Assembly (NCBI GenBank): GCA_022615475.1
Contig: JAKEGQ010000070.1
Location: 1 to 11,712, forward strand
From: Candidatus Methylomirabilota bacterium
Lineage (GTDB): Bacteria; Methylomirabilota; Methylomirabilia; Methylomirabilales; CSP1-5
Length of the DNA: 11,712 bases
Direction: 5' to 3'
The notes beneath the pieces are model-generated. The model made no database searches. It worked only from the letters and a program-made list of their open reading frames with translations, and was not told the origin of the DNA. Positions 5,445 through 11,712 of the stretch are shown piece by piece. Position 1 is the stretch's first letter; every line of letters begins with the position of its first letter. The translations under genes were made by a program, and so were the position numbers.

Positions 5445-7880
5445 ATGACAGAAGACCGACAGGGGGCCCAGGAGGCTCCGGCGTACAGCGCGGAACAGAT
5501 CAAGGTCCTGGAAGGGCTTGAGGCCGTGCGGAAGCGGCCCGCGATGTACATCGGCGGTACCGGCCCCGAGGGGCTCCACCACTTGGCGTACGAGGTCGTC
5601 GACAACAGCGTTGATGAGGCGCTGGCAGGCTTCTGCGACCGCATTGAGGCGACCATTCACCTCGACAACAGCGTGACAGTGGTGGACAACGGCCGTGGGA
5701 TCCCGGTGGATATTCATGAGCAAACGGGCCGGCCCGCGCTCGAGGTCGTGCTGACCACGCTCCATGCCGGCGGCAAGTTTGATAGCTCCGCGTACAAGGT
5801 TGCCGGCGGCCTGCACGGGGTGGGCGTTTCGGTGGTGAACGCCCTCTCGGAGTGGCTCGAGGTCGAGATCTGGCGCGACGGCAAAAAGTATCTGCAGCGG
5901 TACGAGCGGGGGAAGCCGACCGGGGATCTCGAGGAGATTGGAAAGGCTCGGAAGAGCGGGACGCGGATCACCTTTTCCCCGGACGGGGAAATATTTGCGG
6001 ACCGGACCTTCAGCCTGGATACGCTGAGCAACCGTCTGCGCGAGATGGCCTTCCTCAACAAAGGGCTCCGCATAATCCTCACTGACGAGCGGGTCCAGCA
6101 GACACGCGAGTTCTACTATAGCGGAGGGATCAAGGCTTTTGTCGAACTCCTGAACGAGAACAAGACGGTCCTCCACCCCAAGCCGATCTATATCGAGGAA
6201 ACGAGGAACGGGACAGTCGTCGAGGTGGCGATCCAATATAACGATGGGTACAGCGAGACGGTCTTCTCCTTCGCCAACAATATCAACACGCACGACGGGG
6301 GGACCCACCTCATTGGTTTCCGGTCTGCCCTCACCCGGACGATCAACAGTTACGCGGCGGGCCGGGACCTCTTGAAGAACCTCAAGGCGACCCTCACCGG
6401 CGATGACATTCGCGAGGGGTTGACAGCGGTGATCAGCGTCAAGCTCTCGAACCCCCAGTTTGAGGGGCAGACGAAGGCCCGCCTCAACAACCCCGACATG
6501 AAGGGCCTGGTGGAGACCATCGTCAACGAAAAGCTGGGCGAGTTCCTGGAAGAGAATCCGGGGATCGGCCGCCGCATCGTGGAAAAGGTGGCCGACGCGG
6601 CCCGGGCGCGGGAGGCGGCGCGGCGCGCGAAAGAGCTGGCGCGGCGCAAGGGGCCCCTGAACGACGATGAACTGCCGGGGAAGCTGGCCGACTGCTCTGA
6701 GAAAGACCCGGCGCTGTGCGAGCTGTATCTGGTCGAGGGAGACTCGGCAGGGGGGTCGGCCAAGCAGGGCCGGGATCGGCGGTTTCAAGCCATCCTGCCC
6801 CTCAGGGGCAAGATCCTGAATACGGAGCGGGCCCGGATCGACAAGATGCTCTCGTCCGCGGAGATTCGGGTGATGATCTCGGCGTTGGGGGCGGGGATCG
6901 ACCCCGAGTTCGACATCGGGAAGATCCGCTATCACCGGATCATCATCATGACCGACGCCGATGTGGATGGAGAGCACATCCGGACACTGCTCCTGACCTT
7001 TTTCTTTCGACATCTCAGGCAGGTCGTGGACCAGGGGCATTTGTACATCGCCCAACCTCCCCTCTACCGGGTGAAGCGGGGCAAGGCAGAACGCTATCTC
7101 AAGGACGATCGGGCGATGGAAGAGTTCCTCCTCGAGGCGGCTGCGGATACCCTCAAGGTCCACGCCGGCGAGGACGGGCAGGCGTTCAGCGGGCAGCGGC
7201 TGATCGGTCTTCTCCGCAAGATGGCGACGTGGCAGCACTGCCGGCGTGTCCTTGAGCGGCGGGGGCGCAGCCCGGATGTGGTGGAGGCCCTCATCGGGAT
7301 CGGCGGCATCGGGCGAGGCGGACTCAAGGAGCAGGAGAAGGTTGCACGGCTCCTCGATCGGCTGCTGAAAGCGTTGCGCGCCCAGGGTGAGCGGAGCGCG
7401 CGGGTGGACGGCGAGATCGAGTGGGATGAGGACCAGGAGTCCTTTCGTCTGGTGCTCACGCTGGGCGATAGGGGGGCGCAGGGGCGCTCTGTGATCGATC
7501 AGGCCCTGGTGGGCTCGGTCGAATATCGCGAGCTGGACGGGGCCGCGGCCGCACTCAAGGGCCTGGGGAGACCCCCGTTCCGGGTCGAGGCCGACGGGGA
7601 GACGGTAGAGGCGGCTTCGTGGACCGAGCTCCACGAGAAGGCGCTCGCCCTCGCGAAGAAGGGGATGACCATTCAGCGGTACAAAGGCCTCGGCGAGATG
7701 AATCCGGAGCAGCTCTGGGGAACCACCATGAATCCGGAGACGCGAACCCTGCTCAGGGTGACGGTCCAGGATGCGCTGGCCGCCGAACGGATCTTTACCA
7801 CGCTGATGGGCGAACAGGTAGAGCCCAGACGGCAGTTCATCGAGGAACACGCCCTGGAGGTGGTGAACCTGGATATCTAG
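5445..7880 (+). CDS. gyrB: DNA gyrase subunit B
   Basis: GyrB is the ATPase and metal-binding half of gyrase, which uses ATP to add negative supercoils to DNA. The 811-residue product has the GHKL ATPase domain (Glu50, Asn54 and Asp81 align with E. coli Glu42, Asn46, Asp73; GGLHGVGVSVVNALS), the QTKARLNNP transducer lysine, and the TOPRIM domain with EGDSAGGSAKQGRDR (Glu431) and DADVDGEH (Asp504, Asp506). It ends with QRYKGLGEMNPEQLWGTTMNP and ALEVVNLDI. It is longer than the roughly 640-residue short form because of an insert of about 165 residues after PLYRVKRGK, as in E. coli GyrB. Start: ATG 5445 has AGGGGG six nt upstream; an ATG at 5439 abuts that site and is less likely. recF, often between dnaN and gyrB, is absent. 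gyrA begins nine nt after the stop. Confidence 0.98.
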   Translation: MTEDRQGAQEAPAYSAEQIKVLEGLEAVRKRPAMYIGGTGPEGLHHLAYEVVDNSVDEALAGFCDRIEATIHLDNSVTVVDNGRGIPVDIHEQTGRPALEVVLTTLHAGGKFDSSAYKVAGGLHGVGVSVVNALSEWLEVEIWRDGKKYLQRYERGKPTGDLEEIGKARKSGTRITFSPDGEIFADRTFSLDTLSNRLREMAFLNKGLRIILTDERVQQTREFYYSGGIKAFVELLNENKTVLHPKPIYIEETRNGTVVEVAIQYNDGYSETVFSFANNINTHDGGTHLIGFRSALTRTINSYAAGRDLLKNLKATLTGDDIREGLTAVISVKLSNPQFEGQTKARLNNPDMKGLVETIVNEKLGEFLEENPGIGRRIVEKVADAARAREAARRAKELARRKGPLNDDELPGKLADCSEKDPALCELYLVEGDSAGGSAKQGRDRRFQAILPLRGKILNTERARIDKMLSSAEIRVMISALGAGIDPEFDIGKIRYHRIIIMTDADVDGEHIRTLLLTFFFRHLRQVVDQGHLYIAQPPLYRVKRGKAERYLKDDRAMEEFLLEAAADTLKVHAGEDGQAFSGQRLIGLLRKMATWQHCRRVLERRGRSPDVVEALIGIGGIGRGGLKEQEKVARLLDRLLKALRAQGERSARVDGEIEWDEDQESFRLVLTLGDRGAQGRSVIDQALVGSVEYRELDGAAAALKGLGRPPFRVEADGETVEAASWTELHEKALALAKKGMTIQRYKGLGEMNPEQLWGTTMNPETRTLLRVTVQDALAAERIFTTLMGEQVEPRRQFIEEHALEVVNLDI

Positions 7881-7889
7881 GGAGGCGAC

Positions 7890-10433
7890 GTGCCAGAGGA
7901 TCGCACCGAGGAGCCGCGGGTCGGTGAGGTGAGGCCCACCGACATCCACGAGGAGATGCGGCGGTCGTACCTGGACTACGCCATGAGCGTCATCATCGGG
8001 CGAGCCCTGCCCGATGTCCGGGACGGGCTGAAGCCGGTGCACCGCCGGGTGCTCTTCGCGATGCAAGAGCTGGGACTCGCCTTCAATCGTCCCTACAAGA
8101 AGGCAGCCCGGGTGGTGGGAGAGGTGTTGGGGAAGTACCATCCCCACGGCGATGCGGCCGTGTACGACACTATCGTCCGCCTGGTCCAGGATTTCTCCAT
8201 GCGTTACCCCCTCATCGACGGGCAGGGGAACTTCGGTTCCGTCGATGGCGATGCGCCCGCGGCGATGCGCTATACCGAGGTCAGGTTATCCCGGATTGCG
8301 CAGGAGCTGTTGCGGGACATCGACAAGGAGACGGTCGACTTCGTCCCCAATTTCGACGACACCCTGCAAGAGCCGGCGCTCTTGCCTGCGGCCCTCCCCA
8401 ACCTTCTGGTGAACGGATCGTCGGGGATCGCCGTCGGGATGGCCACCAACGTCCCGCCCCACAACCTCGGAGAGGTGGTGGATGCGACGATCCTGCAGCT
8501 GGAGAACCCGGATGTCTCCCTCGAGGATCTGATGGCGGTCCTCCCCGGTCCCGACTTCCCCACGGCCGCCTTCATCCATGGGCGGGGTGGGATTGGGGAA
8601 GCCTACCGGACCGGGCGGGGTCTGATCCAACTGCGGGCCAAGGCCTTTGTCGAAAAGGGGCGAGGGGGTCGGGAGAGCATCATCATTTCGGAGCTCCCCT
8701 ACCAGGTCAACAAGGCAAAGCTCATCGAGCGGATCGCCGAGTTGATCCGGGATGGGAAGGTGCAGGGCATCACCGATCTCCGCGACGAGTCGGATCGGGA
8801 AGGGATGCGGATCGTGCTAGAGCTGAAGAGGGACGAATTGCCGCGGCCGATCCTGAATCAGCTCTACAGGCACACCCCCATGCAGTCCACCTTCGGCGTC
8901 ATCATGCTGGGGCTTGTTGAGAACCAGCCGAGGGTGTGCACGCTGAAGCAGCTCCTGCAGTACTTCATCGAGCACCGCCGCACGGTGGTGCTGCGCCGGA
9001 CCCGCTTCGACCTGCGAAAGGCCGAGGAGCGGGCGCATATCCTCGAGGGCTACCGGATCGCCCTGGACCACCTGGACGAGGTCATCGCCCTCATCCGCCG
9101 CTCGCGAACGGTAGAGGATGCCCGGGCAGGCCTGGTAGAGCGCTTCGCCATGACGCCGACCCAGGCCCAGGCCATCCTCGATCTGCGGCTCCAGCGACTG
9201 ACGGCGCTCGAGCGGCAGAAGATTCAGGATGAATACCAGGAGACGCTGCAGACCATCGCGCGGCTGCAGGCCATATTGCAGAGTGAGGGCCTGGTGCGGC
9301 AGATCATCAAAGAGGAGCTGCTGGCGCTCAAAGAGACCTATGGCGATCCCCGCCGGACCCAGATTGAGGACGAAGCGACCGAGATCAGCCTCGAGGACAT
9401 GGTCGCCGACGAAGAGATGGTGATCACCATCACCCACGGGGGCTATATCAAGCGCAGTCCGCTCAACGTCTACCGCGCCCAGCGGCGAGGCGGCAAGGGG
9501 ATGACGGGCATGGCCCCCAAGGAGGAGGATTACGTCGAGCACCTCTTTGTAGCTACGACCCATAGCTACATCCTCCTCTTTACCAATCTGGGGCGGGTGC
9601 ACTGGCTGAAGGTTCATGAGATTCCCCAGCTCGGACGGGCGGCCCGGGGGAAGTCCATTGCGAACTTCCTCGAGCTGCAGTCCGGCGAAAACGTCACGAC
9701 CATGATCCCCATCCGCCAGTTCGAGGTCGACCGGTATCTGGTGATGGCGACCAGGCGGGGAGTGGTGAAGAAGACGGAGCTGAGCGCCTATGCCAATCCG
9801 CGGGCGGGCGGGATCATCGCGCTCTCGCTCGATGAGGGGGATGAGTTGATCGGGGTCGCTATGACACGCGGCACCGAGGACATCTTCCTGGGGACGCGAA
9901 ATGGGATGGCGGTCCGGTTCAAGGAAGACGACGTCCGACCCACGGGACGGTCAGCGCGAGGGGTCGTCGGAATCCGCCTGGAGCCCCAAGATCAGGTGGT
10001 CGGGATGGAGATCGTCTCTGAGGGTGCCCAGATGCTGACGGTCTGCGAGCGAGGGTTCGGGAAGCGAACCGACGTCTCCGAGTACCGAGTCCAGGGGCGC
10101 GGCGGCAAGGGGATCATCAATATTCGGGTGACCGACAAGAACGGCCCGGTCGTAGGGATCAAACAGGTCCGGGAGGAGGACGGGGTGATGATGATCTCCC
10201 AGGAGGGGAAGGTGAACCGCCTTCGGGTCCGGGAGATCCGCGATACGGGCCGGGCGGCGCAGGGGGTGCGTCTCCAGGGCCTGGGAGAGGGGGACCGCGT
10301 GGCCGCGGTGACCGCCGTCGTGATGGAGGAGGACGAGGCCGCCGAAGGCGGGCCTGAGACTGTCGAAGGTTCCGCTGAGCCCGGCGGAGGCCCCCCGGAG
10401 CTTGTCGAAGGGGACGAGCCCGAAGAGGAGTAA
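7890..10433 (+). CDS. gyrA: DNA gyrase subunit A
   Basis: GyrA is the DNA cleavage and wrapping half of gyrase. The 847-residue product opens with the winged-helix breakage domain (SYLDYAMSVIIGRALPDVRDGLKPVHRR); catalytic Tyr128 lies in AAMRYTEVRL, equivalent to E. coli Tyr122. The C-terminal wrapping domain has the canonical GyrA box QRRGGKG (531-537), confirming gyrase rather than topoisomerase IV, plus degenerate blade motifs such as GRAARGKS, GRSARGVVG and QGRGGKG. In the quinolone-contact region, Ala89 replaces E. coli Ser83 while Asp93 matches Asp87. The last 36 residues (812-847) form an acidic tail with a repeated PETVEG/PELVEG unit. Start GTG 7890 follows GGAGG by four nt and lies nine nt after gyrB, so the two subunits are probably co-translated. 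Confidence 0.98.
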   Translation: MPEDRTEEPRVGEVRPTDIHEEMRRSYLDYAMSVIIGRALPDVRDGLKPVHRRVLFAMQELGLAFNRPYKKAARVVGEVLGKYHPHGDAAVYDTIVRLVQDFSMRYPLIDGQGNFGSVDGDAPAAMRYTEVRLSRIAQELLRDIDKETVDFVPNFDDTLQEPALLPAALPNLLVNGSSGIAVGMATNVPPHNLGEVVDATILQLENPDVSLEDLMAVLPGPDFPTAAFIHGRGGIGEAYRTGRGLIQLRAKAFVEKGRGGRESIIISELPYQVNKAKLIERIAELIRDGKVQGITDLRDESDREGMRIVLELKRDELPRPILNQLYRHTPMQSTFGVIMLGLVENQPRVCTLKQLLQYFIEHRRTVVLRRTRFDLRKAEERAHILEGYRIALDHLDEVIALIRRSRTVEDARAGLVERFAMTPTQAQAILDLRLQRLTALERQKIQDEYQETLQTIARLQAILQSEGLVRQIIKEELLALKETYGDPRRTQIEDEATEISLEDMVADEEMVITITHGGYIKRSPLNVYRAQRRGGKGMTGMAPKEEDYVEHLFVATTHSYILLFTNLGRVHWLKVHEIPQLGRAARGKSIANFLELQSGENVTTMIPIRQFEVDRYLVMATRRGVVKKTELSAYANPRAGGIIALSLDEGDELIGVAMTRGTEDIFLGTRNGMAVRFKEDDVRPTGRSARGVVGIRLEPQDQVVGMEIVSEGAQMLTVCERGFGKRTDVSEYRVQGRGGKGIINIRVTDKNGPVVGIKQVREEDGVMMISQEGKVNRLRVREIRDTGRAAQGVRLQGLGEGDRVAAVTAVVMEEDEAAEGGPETVEGSAEPGGGPPELVEGDEPEEE
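10353..10411 (+). repeat. Two in-frame copies of a TGTCGAAGG repeat in the gyrA tail
   Basis: CCTGAGACTGTCGAAGG (10353-10369) and CCGGAGCTTGTCGAAGG (10395-10411) match at 14 of 17 positions and are spaced 42 nt apart, exactly 14 codons. Both are read in the same frame, giving PETVEG and PELVEG. The core resembles a dispersed palindromic repeat (GAGCTTGTCGAAGG and variants) that I recall from many GC-rich genomes. Origin from such an element is inference. Confidence 0.55.
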
Positions 10434-10444
10434 GGGCCCAGGCG

Positions 10445-11712
10445 ATGCTGGACCTCAAGTTCATTCGGGAAAATGCCGGTCTTGTCCGGGAGAAGCTCGG
10501 GCAGCGGGGAGCAGAGTTTGACTTAGAAAAGCTGCTGAAGCTCGACGCCGAACGGCGCCGGCTGGTGGTTGACGTCGAGGAATGGCGGAGAGAAAAGAAG
10601 GCGCTCTCTCGACAGGTGCAGGAGACCAGGGCGGGCGAGATGCCCGCGGCTGCCGCAACAGACCCGGTGACGAGAAGCCGGGAAATTTCCGGTGCGCTGA
10701 AGGAGAGCGAGGACCGACTTCAGGCGATCGAGCAGAAGCTGGGTAGCCTTCTGCTCCTGATCCCGAACCTCCCTCATGCTTCCGTCCCCGTTGGACGAGG
10801 CCCGGAAGAGAATGTCGAGATCCGACGCTGGGGCGCACCGCGGTCCTTCGATGATGAGCCACGGCCCCACTGGGAGATCGGGGAGGACCTGGGGATCTTG
10901 GACCTCGCGCGGGCCGCGCGAGTGGCCGGCGCCCGCTTTCCGCTCCTGATGGGGAAAGGGGCCCTCTTGGAGCGGGCCCTGATCAATTTTATGCTCGACC
11001 TGCATGTGCGGGAACACGGCTACACCGAGGTGTTGCCGCCTCTCTTGGTCAGCGGAGAGAGCATGACGGGCACCGGGCAGCTCCCCAAGTTCGCCCAGGA
11101 GCTCTTCAAGACGGCGGACGATCCATATTTTCTGATTCCCACGGCGGAGGTCCCGGTCACCAATATCCACCGGGAGGAAATCCTGGAGCCCGGCACCCTT
11201 CCGCTCAGTTATGTGGCCTACACCCCCTGTTTCCGGCGAGAGGCGGGCTCGTACGGGAAGGATACGCGAGGGATCATCCGCCAGCACCAGTTCAACAAGG
11301 TCGAGCTGGTGAAGTTCGCGGAGCCGGCGAAGTCATACCAGGCGTTGGAACAGCTCACCGCGGATGCCGAAGAGGTCTTGAAGCGGCTGGATCTTCCATA
11401 CCGCGTCGTGGTGCTCTGCACGGGAGACCTGGGCTTCGCGGCCGCCAAGACCTACGATCTCGAGGTGTGGTTTCCCAACCAGCAAGTCTATCGGGAGATC
11501 TCTTCCTGCAGTAACTTCGAGGATTTTCAGGCTCGGCGCGCCGCCATTCGCCACCGCCCCAGCCCCGGGGCGAAGGCAGAGTTCGTGCACACCCTGAACG
11601 GCTCCGGCCTGGCCATCGGTCGGACCTGGGCCGCGATCCTCGAGAACTGCCAGGAGGCCGACGGCACCGTCACCATCCCTGAAGTTCTCCGGCCGTACAT
11701 GGGCGGCCTCAC
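10445..11712 (+). CDS. serS: Seryl-tRNA synthetase (class II), last few residues beyond window edge
   Basis: SerRS charges tRNA-Ser with serine in the cytosol. 422 residues are visible of roughly 425-430 usual, with no frameshift through the codons I read. The N-terminal MLDLKFIRENAGLVREKL leads into a long coiled-coil arm (about 25-100) that contacts the tRNA-Ser variable arm. The class II core follows: motif 1 around GALLERALINFMLDLH and GTGQLPKF, motif 2 PCFRREAGSYGKDTRGIIRQHQF (Phe263-Arg264-Arg265-Glu266), the serine-site region CTGDLGFAAAKTYDLEVW and SSCSNFEDFQARR, and motif 3 NGSGLAIGRT (385-394). It starts 11 nt after the gyrA stop with only a weak AGG two nt before the ATG, so it may rely on coupling to gyrA translation. 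It likely forms an operon with gyrB-gyrA. Confidence 0.97.
   Translation, partial: MLDLKFIRENAGLVREKLGQRGAEFDLEKLLKLDAERRRLVVDVEEWRREKKALSRQVQETRAGEMPAAAATDPVTRSREISGALKESEDRLQAIEQKLGSLLLLIPNLPHASVPVGRGPEENVEIRRWGAPRSFDDEPRPHWEIGEDLGILDLARAARVAGARFPLLMGKGALLERALINFMLDLHVREHGYTEVLPPLLVSGESMTGTGQLPKFAQELFKTADDPYFLIPTAEVPVTNIHREEILEPGTLPLSYVAYTPCFRREAGSYGKDTRGIIRQHQFNKVELVKFAEPAKSYQALEQLTADAEEVLKRLDLPYRVVVLCTGDLGFAAAKTYDLEVWFPNQQVYREISSCSNFEDFQARRAAIRHRPSPGAKAEFVHTLNGSGLAIGRTWAAILENCQEADGTVTIPEVLRPYMGGL

Noticed and set aside
4944..8147. A 1067-codon open frame on the minus strand across the dnaN end, gyrB and the gyrA start
   Set aside because: It is antisense to three clearly conserved genes, crosses their boundaries and the terminator, and its translation is a His/Pro/Leu/Arg-rich mix with no domain. 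It follows from strong GC bias at third codon positions.
8817..9617. A 266-codon minus-strand open frame opposite gyrA
   Set aside because: Lies entirely within conserved gyrA coding sequence and shows no family signature.

Overview
The window looks like the replication-origin neighbourhood of a GC-rich diderm (Gram-negative-type) bacterium. YidC carries a long N-terminal extension and periplasmic domain, and GyrB has the long insert typical of proteobacterial-type gyrases. No finer taxonomic call is safe from this sequence alone. An NC10/Methylomirabilota, Rokubacteria or deltaproteobacteria-like lineage would fit the protein style and base composition, but that is a guess.

Layout. Positions 1-3532 hold a leftward operon read away from the centre: rpmH (ribosomal protein L34), rnpA (RNase P protein), yidD, yidC (membrane insertase) and mnmE (tRNA-modifying GTPase, cut by the window edge). 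Spacings run from a 38-nt overlap to 27 nt, and a TTGACA/TAGGAT promoter precedes rpmH. Positions 3533-4235 are about 700 bp with no credible gene. They hold DnaA-box-like 9-mers, two AT-rich patches, inverted repeats and outward-facing promoters, and are the best candidate for oriC. Positions 4236-11712 hold a rightward set: dnaN (sliding clamp), an intrinsic terminator, gyrB, gyrA and serS (seryl-tRNA synthetase, missing only its last few residues).

How the genes work together. The right arm encodes replication functions (clamp, both gyrase subunits) plus an aminoacyl-tRNA synthetase. The left arm encodes ribosome, RNase P, membrane-insertion and tRNA-modification functions. All genes point away from the central gap, as expected when both arms are co-directional with forks leaving an origin there.

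The most notable points are: (1) dnaA and recF, usually found in this cluster, are absent from the rpmH-dnaN and dnaN-gyrB intervals although the origin-like DNA is present; (2) the acidic GyrA tail contains a 14-residue repeat (PETVEG/PELVEG) whose DNA resembles a dispersed palindromic repeat, suggesting a repeat element captured in frame in an essential gene; (3) GyrA has Ala at the position of E. coli Ser83; (4) an intrinsic terminator lies about 40 bp before gyrB with no clear promoter after it. I see no mobile element, CRISPR array, tRNA or rRNA, and no clearly new defence or metabolic system.
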